Shown here piece after piece: positions 26,101 to 33,974 of a stretch of DNA of 64,000 nt. The DNA comes from Conchocele bisecta (taxonomy: Eukaryota > Mollusca > Bivalvia > Lucinida > Thyasiridae), in contig CM055280.1 of assembly GCA_029237695.1 (NCBI GenBank), positions 30,423,102 to 30,487,101 on the forward strand. Direction: 5' to 3'. A program made the position numbers and the translations under genes. The notes beneath the pieces were generated by a model that had not been told where the DNA came from, ran no database searches, and was given only the letters and a program-made list of their open reading frames with translations. The stretch's first letter is position 1; every line of letters starts with the position of its first letter.

Positions 26101-29100
26101 AATGACAAATACCAATTGCAATGTTTTCAGTACGTTTTGCAGCGTGTACATGCGATTATGCGGTAGTTGTATGTGAACGTTTGCAAAACAGTCCTTTTGC
26201 GGGCAGAAATGTTGCTCTTAGGGGGGTAAAATCTTTAAACGAAGACTTATAAATTGTTATATCATGCGGAAATGATAAGCTGGGATATTTACCTTTCAAG
26301 AAAATATAGTGGCAATTTCTTTGCTCCCCCCTCCCCCACCCCCAAGTGGTAATGGTAACCCCTCCTGGCTCACCCACTATAATATTGTTCTTATGAAATG
26401 AATATAATCTAACACGTCTGTTGATTTAATATGATATTAAACTCGCCGACTCGGCATAGATTTGTTTCTTATGAAATCAGTAAACTCGTTAATAAATATC
26501 ATATTAAATCATTACTCATGCAAGATGCTTTATATAGATTTACTTTCCATTTTTGCGATGCAAAGTTTTACAGAGGGCGGTGGTTCTGGTGCCACTTCTA
26601 CAATAACCTTGAAGCTTACAGTCACGGACGCTAATGATCCACCAGTTTTCAATCCAGCAACTTACACCAAAACGGTTGCAAATGCTTCCCCAGCTGGTAT
26701 GTATATATTTTAGAATACACACTCTGTGCATTCATGTATACGTCTTAAATTTGGGCATCGAAGTCTTTTAAGGTTATTTGTGTTTATATCGTGTGGAACA
26801 GAGCCCGATTTCCAATTACATGTATAGTTAAAAAGGTATGTGTTACAATTCAGCATCGTGTCTCAAAATATCGCATGACAGCATTGCCTATGGTATCTGA
26901 AGATTAACGATCAAGTATTAAATATTAGTTAACATCAGTAGCTAAAATAACAAATCATTAACCAAAAGGAAAATACAAGAAATATGTGAATGCTAAGTCA
27001 TGTCAACTGTCTAAATACCCCCATATGTGTATGCAGTTAGTGTGCAAAAATATACAAACGTACAAACTCCTCAGACTTAGACTCATACATGTATGCCTTA
27101 TCTGACACAGGTACAACGTTCCATAACCAATGTGTGGCTGTGACTGGAGACATGGGATTTATGGTGTTTGCGACCAGTGTAGATCCAGATCAGCCTGTGC
27201 ATCCGTACAGTCTGATCAGGATCTGCACTGTTCGCCATTATATCCATGAAACACCAGTCATGCGTCTAACAAGCACTATATATATATCATTACCAGGCTA
27301 CATGAGTGTGATATTTGATCAGGTGCTACACGGGTCACAAAACCCATAAGCCTCATTCTCCAGTCGCAGCCACATTTGTGTTTTCTTTACGTTATTAACA
27401 ATCACTTCTTTCTCAGATTGCTCCATTCTGGCATATATCTGACTTTGACCATTATAACATTACAGCCTACTGAATGAATAAGTACGCGATTTTTGGAATT
27501 TATTTTCTTCAAAATAAGTGTAGTAGATAAAAGGTTAAAAAATAGCTATTTTCCCAAATTACCCCCTATTTCAGTGGGTTCAGAAATTATCCACTCCGAA
27601 ATAACAGCTATTTATTTTCATATAAAACATGGAAAATAAGGAGATTTTTTGGGAAATAACAGTTATTTCAGCGTGTATATATCACCATCGAAAAATAAGG
27701 CGTAATTTGGGGAAATGGCTGTTATTCCACACGCAACATTGTATCTACTGCTATAGCTTGAAGAATTGATTCCAAAACGTGTACCATCATTTGTAGAAGA
27801 ATGCAGACAGTTTTGGGCACCCCTCATTGATTTAATTCAGGCATTCAGTGTTTGGATAGTGATTTTTACCACTAACTCTACCGAGTTAGAGCTTTTACTT
27901 GCTATCCATTATATACACGGTCCGGGATCACGTGGTCTATTTTGGTTTTGCGCCATTGCGGAGCCTATGAGTTGTCAGGAAATTTCATCAATACAACTGC
28001 GGTTTCTTTCTTTCAATGATGGCATTGATCCAGCCTTTACGAGTCCCACACTACCAAATCTATCAGCATAACTTTTGCAGCTAGTCTGGACATTTTGTAT
28101 AGAAAGTTCACGGCTTCTACATGCAAATTAAGTGTATCCGAAATGTATATACGGAATGTTCAGACCAATGGCTCTGTATATATTCAGGGACAGTTGCCAC
28201 CACCGTGACAGCTACTGATAGTGATGGATCTACGGCAAATAACGTCATCACATACTCCATTTCTGGTAAGGCACTCTTTACAAATACGTTCATGTCACAG
28301 TAGTATCAGCCACGGATAGAGATGAATCTTCAGCCAATACCGCCATTATGTACTCTATTTCTGGTAAGGCGGTCTTTACAAATACGTACACATGTTGTCA
28401 CAGTAGTATCAGCCATGTATAGAGATGGATCTTCAGCCAATACCGCCATTATGTACTCTATGTGTTGTAAGGCGGTCTTTATAAATACGCACACATGTTC
28501 TCACAGTAGTATCGGCCACGGATAGAGATGAATCTTCAGCCAATGCCGCCATTATGTACTCTCTTTCTGGTAATGCGGTCTTACCAAATACGCACACATG
28601 TTGTCACTGTAGTATCGGCCACGGATAGAGATAGATCTTCATCCAATACCGCATTTATGCACTATATGTCTTGTAAGTTTGACTTTACAAATACGCACAT
28701 GTTGTCAAAATAGTATCAGCTACCAATAGTTATGGATCTGCAGCCAATACCGCCATAATGTACTCTATTTCTGGTTTAACGATATACGGAGAGCCATCTA
28801 GTGTAACCACAAATAACAACATGTGACTGTCACGTGGGTTTCGTGACTGTGAGTGTACTTGCGATAAAGTTCGACCGTGCATGGTCCGTCGTTTCGAGTG
28901 TGATACCCGAAGGTATCTCACTCTGATATGAGGCATGCCATGTGATTTTGTACCTAAGAACATGTGCGATTTTTTAAGAATTGTATTTACAGAAAATGTG
29001 ATATTTTCTGTAAAAGACGTCGAAAGATCACGAAACATTCATAGGAAAATTTAAGATACCGCACATGTTCTTACATGTAGGTACAAAATCGCATGGCGTG

Positions 29101-32100
29101 TCTGATATATACTTCTGACAATGGTGTTACACTACTCTCTGTTTAACGTTGTTCTGCCGACGAAACGTTGGCTATTAAACACATTAAATCCAACACATAT
29201 TTGAGTATAAGTACTTTTTCATAAATAACAAAGTCACTCTTCCCATTTGTTTGCAGCAAATACTGATTGTATTGAGAGAAAAAAAATCCTATAGTAATTT
29301 TAACATGGGGTAAAAGAAAATTCGTCATTGAGCAGTTCCTTTTTGCCCCATGTGTACTTCCCATAGGTAACCAGTTTTCATTTTCAATAAAATCAATATT
29401 TGATACAATACAAACTCTTTTATTACACCATTCCATTACATTCCCGTCCACGAGGAACATCAACTCAAGAAAACAATTCGGAAGTGTGACTTTTTTGTTA
29501 TTTATGAAACAGTACATACAGTTAAATTTATTAAATGCACTTAATAACCAAATGTCGCTCGGCAGAAAAACGTGAAGCAAACAATAGAAGTATTAAAAGC
29601 GATCAACAAGACACAGTTGCATTTGAAGGTCGTGTCTCTGATTTTTATCAGCCAGCGGAAACACCGGCCATGATTGGACTATCAACGGTACGGGGGTCAT
29701 CGCTGTGGCAACCGGCAAAACGCTATCCAAGACGAGAACTCCATCATACACACTGATCGTCTTGGCGACAGATAGCGGAGCACCTAAGCTAAATGGAACA
29801 GCTACCGTCAACATTACTGTTGGTAAATAATTGACATCTACATGTATGATGATTGTCCGATATACAGAGTACGTGCTCTGTCCTAATTCATCATATCCAT
29901 ATTTTGTCATAACATGTTATCTTACTGTCGTTGCGGCATGATGGCGAAATCAGAGCATAGTATGCGATGTCGCAATAACCAGGTCTAACAGCCCTAATTA
30001 ACGGTTTTATTCACTGGCCGTTCCATGGCAGCACACTTACAAGTATCTCGTACTGTACTGTAGTGCGATTCTTTTATTTGTCCTACTGTAGCTGTTATTG
30101 TCACGGTGATTCATTGGGAGTGTTTGTTTTTGGGCTTTGGTTGCATTGTTTTGTCATTAAATGACATGCTATGACTGGAGAAGTGGGTTTTGCCCATGGG
30201 TTTTGCGACAAGTGTAGACCATGATCTCGCTGTTCTACAATCCATCAATGAACCACCAGCTATGGTTCTAACAAGCAAAATAGATCCTGACCAGGCTACA
30301 CGATTTGTATTATATAATCAGGAGGTACACTGGTCGGTACGTGCATCTGTGTACCGCGAAGAAAGTTCCTCGATTTGAACTTACTACCGTTATCACGAAA
30401 CCTCATATCAATACAATATGAATACTATTTACTACTTTCATCGTACATATATTCGATAGTTTACGTTAACCATAAGCTTACTAGCATTTGTAATTATACG
30501 CGTCAAATTGACAATAACACATTATTTCTGAAGACAATCATTCTGTTTGCATTTTCCCATGACTGCCGCTTAGCTGTGTTTCGTTGCCTGTAATGTCGAT
30601 TATATTCTACGACGAGCTTTACGCAGTAATGTAGTATGTTGAATGATACTTAATAAAGCACAAACCCACATTTGAAACAGTGGGTTTGTGGTTTATTAAG
30701 TATCGTTCAACATACGTGATAATATGTTGAATGATACTTCATAAAGCACAACCCACTGTAACAGTTACAACAGTGGGTTTGTGGTTTATTAAGTATCGTT
30801 CATCATATAATGTACGTGATAATATGTTGAATGATACTTCATACAACACGAACACACTGTTACAACAATCAATAACGTCATTGACCGACGTTTGCTTTGC
30901 CATGAATTGCGACAAAATGAGTAAAACATGCTGATTCTTGATTTTAACCATATATTTGGCTATTTACATTTTTGAAACTATCAGAATATGCAATGTAAAT
31001 ATAAGTAATAACACCATGGTCAGTTGCGTTTACTGTAGTGTGAAAAACATTTGGTCTGTTTAAATTGCGTAAACTTTAAACAAACCAAATGTTTTTATAC
31101 CACAGTCAACGCAACGACCCATGTTTTTATTCCTTTAATAGAGTTCATATAATTGACTGATGCTAGTTGTTACTAACATGCGCGGTCTCATGTACATGTA
31201 TATTTCTAGTTTATTGTTAAGCAATGTCCGCAACAGACCTCACAGTTCTGAAGTTATACGACTAAAAAAGATGTGACAAATAAGATGACGAATCATGCTT
31301 ATCACCCTGAAATAGAATTAGTTTTGGATACATAGAAACTTTTAAAAATGTATATTCCCGATGATTTCTTTAAAAAACAAAGATTGGTTTATTCATTATA
31401 ATTCCAATTGAAAGGTACATGCCCACGCAGTAGGCACACCATGTTCTTTATATCAGAGACGTCATCTGAGACATTTTCTGACATTAATTCACAATTATCC
31501 CACGTATTGATTGGCATTACTATACTTTTTATACCAGACGTAAATTTCCACACTGATACATGTAAAAGGGGCGATAACCGTGTTTCCTTAAAATGTTAAC
31601 AGACATTACTATTTATTCTCTGTATGTATTGTTTGATGTGCAATGATCATACTTTATAATCTGTCGAAAATATTTTTTTCTCAGGTGACGCATTTAATTA
31701 GCATAAATAATTAAGAAATATCATGCGTCATTTGTATATGCAAATAGCCGTATACCACCCCGAGTCACTAGTCACTATCAGTAAAATAGCTTTTACTAAA
31801 TGATTATAGCTGTATAACGCACTGTATAGCGTAATTTTTAAAACTGGTGAAATAGTGATACAATTACACACTTATTTACTTCCTATAAAGAACAGGTTGT
31901 GCCTACTGAGTGGGCATGTACCTTTAATTTCATTTCAAAGTTAATACACTGATTTTCATCCTGTTTTATAGTGTTTCTAGATTCCAAACAACAGTACATT
32001 TATATCCACTTATTGTTATGAAGTCCGGCGTAAACACCAGTGACGTAACAGAAATGTCGTGTACCGCATTTCTTCTAATAGTAGACCCCTCTCTAATAGT

Positions 32101-32608
32101 AGCCCCCTGTCTAATAGTAGCCCCCTCCCTGTCTAATAGTAGCCCCCCTGTCTAATAGTAGCCCCCCTCCCTGTCTAATAGTAGCTCCCTCTCTAATAGT
32201 AGCCCCCTCTCTAAAAGTAGCCCCCTGTCGTATAGTAGCCCCCCTCCCTGTCTAATAGTAGCCCCCTCTCTAATAGTATGCTGTCTAATAGTAGCCCCCC
32301 CCTCACTGTATATAGTAAAACATTTTTCCCATATGTGTATTCTGAATATGTTATTCTCACATACAAAAGTCATTTAAAACATTGTTTTAAATGGCTTTTG
32401 TATGTGAAAATAACATATTTTGATTCTATTTTCCCAGTTTTGATCCCCACGAATTGATAGCCCGGGGGAGTTTATTAGAATAAATACGGTAATCCTATTG
32501 TATCTGTTATATTCACCAGGTGATGTGAAGAACAGCGCCGGCGGTGTTGGTGGAATTCTACTATTAACCGGTGTCTGTGGCGTAGTTGCCATGCTATGTA
32601 TGATGTAG
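7913..32608 (+). CDS. GPI-type cadherin-repeat protein, 3' part of gene
   Basis: Nine exons join in phase: 7913-8195, 11036-11169, 12891-12968, 14875-15045 (module A), 19143-19422, 26566-26696, 28188-28265, 29652-29822 (module B), 32520-32608 (last exon, stop TAG). Each module codes for about 220 residues and two cadherin (EC) domains, with LDYE, DxNDN, ATDSDG and ATDSGAP motifs. Cadherin domains act outside the cell in calcium-dependent adhesion. The protein ends in a small-residue stretch plus a hydrophobic tail with no cytoplasmic part, suggesting GPI anchoring. Exon 7913 begins in phase 1, so the 5' exons lie upstream, beyond the retrotransposon or in the gap. Gene name not assignable. 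The FAT, dachsous and cadherin-23 families also have long EC arrays, but they carry cytoplasmic tails. Confidence 0.8.
8196..11035. other. intron A1-A2
   Basis: AT-rich and free of convincing frames. Most of it (8196-10320 and 10840-11035) aligns with 19423-21470 and 26380-26565. The 10320-10840 part is private to module A. No repeat family recognised. Confidence 0.6.
11036..11169 (+). CDS. cadherin exon A2
   Basis: 134 nt, entering phase 2 and leaving phase 1. The acceptor is GTACAG and the donor GTATGT. It finishes one EC domain with the strand TSTVTLTLTVTD and the calcium-binding linker DVNDNQPVF, then opens the next (KPATYTKTV). This is the canonical DxNDNxPxF inter-domain linker and the clearest single proof of the family. 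Its last base A makes the codon across the intron AGG (Arg), whereas module B has GGG (Gly). Confidence 0.88.
11600..11850. repeat. CTGATCAG-core interspersed repeat (copy in A)
   Basis: Holds the hairpin core GTGCAGATCCAGATCAGCC / GGATCTGCAC and flanking GTGTGGCTTTGACTAGAG...TCCAGTCGCA ends. Related copies lie at 15390-15540, 22758-22820, 27130-27370, 30170-30330, 45200-45260, 54430-54490 and several in 58060-58860. Family not named. Confidence 0.7.
12015..12330. repeat. CCTAATTAGG palindromic tandem array
   Basis: About 15 units of about 20 bp alternating TCTCCTAATTAGGA and its near-palindromic complement, separated by TTATTA or GATAATA. A non-repeat segment splits it near 12130-12160. Absent from the matching place in module B (27530-27750). 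Confidence 0.88.
12891..12968 (+). CDS. cadherin exon A3
   Basis: 78 nt, phase 1 to phase 1. The acceptor is ATATTCAG and the donor GTAAGA. It codes for the early strands of the second EC domain, with the ATDSDG calcium-site motif and the ITYSI strand. A symmetric phase 1/1 exon can be duplicated or skipped without breaking the frame, which matters for the cassette array behind its paralogue B3. Confidence 0.85.
13007..13069 (+). pseudogene. decayed exon-3 cassette in module A
   Basis: A 63-nt copy of the 3' part of exon A3, coding in phase 1/1 for a VSAKDRDGSSANTA-like stretch. The acceptor AG has become AA (TCACAA) and the donor is a weak GTGTAT, so splicing is unlikely. It is the single module A counterpart of the five-unit array at 28301-28773. 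Confidence 0.75.
13179..13536 (+). mobile_element. composite hairpin MITE, copy 1
   Basis: Starts TATAGGAATGAATGGCC, runs through a palindrome of about 150 bp whose arms carry CGGGGTATAAACTTGGAAAAG, then a segment of about 200 bp bracketed by ATAATTCCAGCA and TGCTGGAATTAT. Absent from the same place in module B (about 28855-28862), so it inserted after the duplication or was lost cleanly. The target appears to be TA-rich. Other copies: 35387-35743, 36962-37319, 49460-49814, 50536-50827, 60271-60629. Confidence 0.85.
13537..14874. other. intron A3-A4, distal part
   Basis: Non-coding. 13990-14480 resembles the interior of the TACTGTCTGTTTCACG foldback family (CCCATGTTAAATTCCC-type and TTGAGAAAT motifs, compare 62170-62360). 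The rest pairs with 28860-29651. Confidence 0.5.
14875..15045 (+). CDS. cadherin exon A4
   Basis: 171 nt, phase 1 to phase 1. The acceptor is TTTTATCAG and the donor GTAAAT. It completes the second EC domain with the LATDSGAP motif and a terminal ATVTITV strand. The LDxE motif expected in mid-domain is replaced by a GKTIYMTRTPSY stretch. Its phase-1 end fits exon B1, so module A continues into module B as an EC array. Confidence 0.85.
17051..17247. repeat. internally deleted AAAGGTACATG MITE
   Basis: Retains the terminal inverted repeats (AAAGGTGCATGTCCACTCAG and the complement of ACATGTACCTTT) around a shortened interior. The full relative is 31411-31925 and a truncated one lies at 44776-45139. 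Confidence 0.7.
18176..18314. repeat. AACAATTCGTTCCC tandem repeat
   Basis: Six units of about 23 bp with core ACAATTCGTTCCC followed by a variable ACGAAAT or TCGAATT. Confidence 0.9.
18570..18606. other. empty target site of the LTR element
   Basis: GATATATGAGATATAC runs straight into TAGGTACAAATGGCTGC here. In the paralogous place these two halves are 272-6301 apart and hold the LTR retrotransposon. Confidence 0.85.
19143..19422 (+). CDS. cadherin exon B1
   Basis: 280 nt, phase 1 to phase 2. The acceptor is AGCTTCAG and the donor GTGAGT. Paralogue of exon A1, with the same TITLAEDFGAGT start, SDTGAV and LDYET motifs and one codon fewer before LDYE. Differences are scattered and keep the frame, consistent with both copies being coding. 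Confidence 0.85.
19423..21480. other. intron B1-B2, shared part
   Basis: Aligns with 8196-10320 almost throughout, with small indels. AT-rich; nothing coding seen. Confidence 0.65.
22708..22979. repeat. foldback element with CTGATCAG-like core
   Basis: Ends CTAGTAGTTTCACCCTTTGAAC and its complement GGTGAAAGGGTTC...CTACTAG. The core hairpin at 22758-22820 contains AACAGTGCAGA and TCTGCACTGTT. Confidence 0.7.
22980..25560. other. unexplained AT-rich interior of the insertion
   Basis: 2.6 kb without a frame, splice-site pair or repeat that I can support. Confidence 0.5.
26566..26696 (+). CDS. cadherin exon B2
   Basis: 131 nt, phase 2 to phase 1. The donor is GTATGT. The acceptor reads GCAAAG where module A has GTACAG; AAG is a legal but weaker acceptor. 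It codes for TSTITLKLTVTD followed by the linker DANDPPVF, one residue shorter than module A's DVNDNQPVF, then NPATYTKTV. The codon loss sits exactly in the calcium-binding linker. Confidence 0.82.
26697..28187. other. intron B2-B3
   Basis: Pairs with 11170-12890. It contains a CTGATCAG-core repeat (27130-27370) and, in place of the CCTAATTAGG array, an AT-rich stretch (27535-27750) with repeated AAATAACAGCTATTT and ATTTTCC motifs. No exon seen. Confidence 0.6.
28188..28265 (+). CDS. cadherin exon B3
   Basis: 78 nt, phase 1/1. The acceptor is ATATTCAG and the donor GTAAGG. It codes for GTVATTVTATDSDGSTANN followed by the ITYSIS strand, the calcium-site region of the second EC domain. The intron begins with sequence (GGCACTCTTTACAAATACG) that recurs after each cassette downstream, showing that the array grew from this exon and its 5' intron edge. 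Confidence 0.85.
28301..28363 (+). CDS. exon-3-like cassette 1
   Basis: 63 nt, phase 1/1 with AG acceptor (TGTCACAG) and GTAAGG donor. The reading is VSATDRDESSANTAIMYSIS-like, homologous to exon B3. All signals needed for use are present except a strong pyrimidine tract. Whether it is spliced in, used instead of B3, or silent cannot be told from sequence. Confidence 0.5.
28404..28466 (+). CDS. exon-3-like cassette 2
   Basis: 63 nt, phase 1/1, AG acceptor and GTAAGG donor. The ATDRD motif has become AMYRD, removing the first calcium-site Asp, and the end reads SMC instead of SIS. Splice signals are intact but the coded segment is altered. Confidence 0.42.
28507..28569 (+). CDS. exon-3-like cassette 3
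   Basis: 63 nt, phase 1/1. The acceptor is TCTCACAG and the donor GTAATG. It retains the ATDRDESSANAAIMYSLS pattern. It is exactly 103 bp from cassettes 2 and 4. Confidence 0.45.
28610..28672 (+). pseudogene. exon-3-like cassette 4, acceptor lost
   Basis: 63 nt with a good GTAAGT donor, but the acceptor AG is TG (TTGTCACTG). The frame is still open. Confidence 0.55.
28711..28773 (+). pseudogene. exon-3-like cassette 5, both splice sites lost
   Basis: 63 nt, 101 bp from cassette 4. The acceptor region reads TTGTCAAAA and the donor GTTTAA. The calcium-site Asp is Asn (ATNSYG). Confidence 0.6.
28929..29096. repeat. foldback element in intron B3-B4
   Basis: Arms GCCATGTGATTTTGTACCTA and its complement GTAGGTACAAAATCGCATGGC, with a second inner pair around CGCACATGTTCTTA and an AGAAAATGTGATATTTTCT centre. 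Not present in the paralogous part of module A. Confidence 0.75.
29097..29651. other. intron B3-B4, distal part
   Basis: Non-coding and paralogous to 14150-14874. The 145-codon minus-strand frame at 29143-29580 lies in this repeat-like sequence and is not supported as a gene. Confidence 0.55.
29652..29822 (+). CDS. cadherin exon B4
   Basis: 171 nt, phase 1/1. The acceptor is TTTTATCAG and the donor GTAAAT. It codes for the end of the last EC domain with LATDSGAP and ATVNITV. Its phase-1 end matches the terminal exon 2.7 kb downstream. Confidence 0.85.
30640..30870. repeat. tandem hairpins, GTGGGTTTGTGG type
   Basis: Units of about 90-110 bp, each a palindrome running from TGTTGAATGATACTTAATAA to TTATTAAGTATCGTTCAACA around AACAGTGGGTTTGTGG. 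Two are complete and a third is partial. Module A has only one decayed unit (15840-15905). Confidence 0.82.
31411..31925. mobile_element. AAAGGTACATG MITE, full length
   Basis: 515 bp with terminal inverted repeats of about 40 bp: AAAGGTACATGCCCACGCAG... and ...TGAGTGGGCATGTACCTTT. No coding capacity. Confidence 0.82.
32062..32491. mobile_element. TACCG-ended MITE with CTAATAGTAGCCCCC array
   Basis: Begins TACCGCATTTCTTCTAATAG and ends CTATTAGAATAAATACGGTA-like sequence in inverted relation, GGAGTTTATTAGAATAAATA then CGGTA. Inside is a tandem array (32071-32305) of CTAATAGTAGCCCCC and a perfect hairpin (32350-32420). It ends 28 bp before the terminal cadherin exon. Confidence 0.8.
32520..32608 (+). 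CDS. cadherin terminal exon, hydrophobic GPI-like tail
   Basis: The acceptor TTCACCAG is followed by a phase-1 entry matching exon B4, then 28 codons and a TAG stop. The tail reads DVKNSAGGVGG then ILLLTGVCGVVAMLCMM. Small residues N-S-A-G-G suit an omega site, a short Gly/Val spacer follows, and the last 17 or so residues are hydrophobic with no basic stop-transfer or cytoplasmic segment. In known biology this is the pattern of a GPI-attachment signal, as in vertebrate T-cadherin (CDH13), which is GPI-anchored. A tail embedded directly in the membrane is the alternative. Confidence 0.75.
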
Positions 32609-32820
32609 GCGATGTCTTACAATGTAGATCTGACATTTGAGCTGCTATACTGTTACAGAGAGAGTGCAGCCATTGCACACACAATAACATACCGTGTCTG
32701 TCACCACCCGCTAAATAACCGTATAAACTATGTGTATGATTTGTTTTATTTATTGATTTCAAAATATTTATTTGGATTCATTCCTGATACTATATTGTGT
32801 ACTGCTGCTGTTTGTCTAAC

Positions 32821-33138
32821 CTGTAGCCTATTTCACCAACATTGCAAAGCATACTTTTCTAGCAAACTATACTTTGAGGGAGTAATCATTTATTTTTCCT
32901 GAAATGCATTATTTCATATAAAACTAACAACTGCATATATTTGATGATTAAACATGTTAAATTCATGCAGAATTATTATACTGAATTTATTACATTATCA
33001 CAGCCAAATTGGCTGTGATAATGTAATAAATTCAGTATGATAAAAATTAATAAATTTATCCTAAAATTGAAAAGTTCTCCCTCAAAGTATACTTTGCTAG
33101 AAATGTATACTTTGCAATGTTGGTGAAATTGGCTACAG
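32821..33138. mobile_element. CTGTAGCC foldback MITE, copy 1
   Basis: Terminal inverted repeats of about 75 bp (CTGTAGCCTATTTCACCAAC and the complement of GTTGGTGAAATTGGCTACAG) plus a perfect central hairpin (32974-33027) around CACAGCCAAATTGGCTGTG. It lies 213 bp past the cadherin stop, probably in the 3' UTR, and carries AATAAA motifs near 33020 and 33050 that could serve polyadenylation. Second copy at 40416-40725. Confidence 0.82.
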
Positions 33139-33732
33139 AGGAAATGGTACACAATCATCGTTATCAAATGACATAACATGTTTGGACGCTTATATTGTTT
33201 AAGTCTGTGGTTGTGCCTTGGGAAATGAGGAGTATGGCATGCGTTACCAAAATAGAACAAGACCGTCTCAATATTTACGGTTCTGGACTATTCGATTGTC
33301 TTATTTTTTGACTGACTTTATAGAATACCATCCGTTGTTTTGAAGACAATAGCTTCGCAAATGTGGTATTCATTGTAACGGAACCGGTTCTTCTTAGTGT
33401 GTACTATACTGTGCATTGTGTTACCACCTGAGCCATCGTAGCATGAACAAGCTATATGCCAGTTTCACCACTTGTAGCGATTGACACAGACATCGCAGCA
33501 GTTGACATATAAAGTAATACAATTTAGTGCAATATGTTTTCAATATAATTATTTACAACGTCCTATCCACTTTATGTCGTCCATGTGAATACCAAGTCTG
33601 ATTTCGACGATGAATCATTTTTTAAAACACAGAAATCTCTACACAGATTATCAAGAGTGCACAGTGATATATGCTATCTTACCTGTATACATAGTATTTA
33701 CCTTGTATACTGTATTGAGTACAATATAAGGT
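33139..33732. other. intergenic, nothing recognised
   Basis: AT-rich sequence without a supported frame or repeat. Confidence 0.5.
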
Positions 33733-33865
33733 CTGATCATGTCCAGCCGTGTGCAAACGTTTGCTGTGGCCCGAGGGAACTGTTTGAATCCCAAGGCCGC
33801 AGGCCGCGGGTTCAAACAGTTCCCTCGGGCCACAGCAAACGTTTTCACACGGCTGGACATGATCA
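33733..33865. repeat. long GC-rich palindrome
   Basis: Arms of about 60 bp, nearly perfect: TGATCATGTCCAGCCGTGTG...CCCGAGGGAACTGTTTGAA pairs with TTCAAACAGTTCCCTCGGG...CACGGCTGGACATGATCA-like sequence, with CGCAGGCCGCGG in the loop. Confidence 0.85.
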
Positions 33866-33974
33866 AACGTTATTGTTACATTTCCAACAAACAAAAAACT
33901 GATGTAATTTGAGCATTATATTCAGTATTTTCAGTACTTTTATAAATCGTCTCATTCACGTAGATAATTTTCGG

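Larger units (their letters stand above)
21490..26380. mobile_element. module-B-specific insertion of about 4.9 kb with inverted arrays
   Basis: No counterpart in module A. The left side (about 21590-22330) holds four or five units of 130-190 bp each carrying ATGGCCGCC or ATGGCTGCC. The right side (about 25620-26070) holds units with the complement GGCGGCCAT/GACGGCCAT. The whole is therefore a loose inverted repeat around 22500-25500. Near the left edge is a TTAGGGGGCCCTAA palindrome (21508-21524). No transposase frame is visible. Could be a large foldback element or a compound insertion. Confidence 0.55.
29823..32519. other. intron between last EC exon and terminal exon
   Basis: 29823-32110 pairs with 15046-17440. 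It contains a CTGATCAG-core repeat (30170-30330), two and a half tandem hairpins (30640-30860), a hairpin at 31010-31125, a full AAAGGTACATG MITE (31411-31925) and a TACCG MITE (32062-32491). No exon seen. Confidence 0.6.

Noticed and set aside
29143..29580. 145-codon minus-strand frame matching one at 14492-14803
   Set aside because: Intronic in both modules, antisense to the cadherin gene, no domain, frame not conserved.
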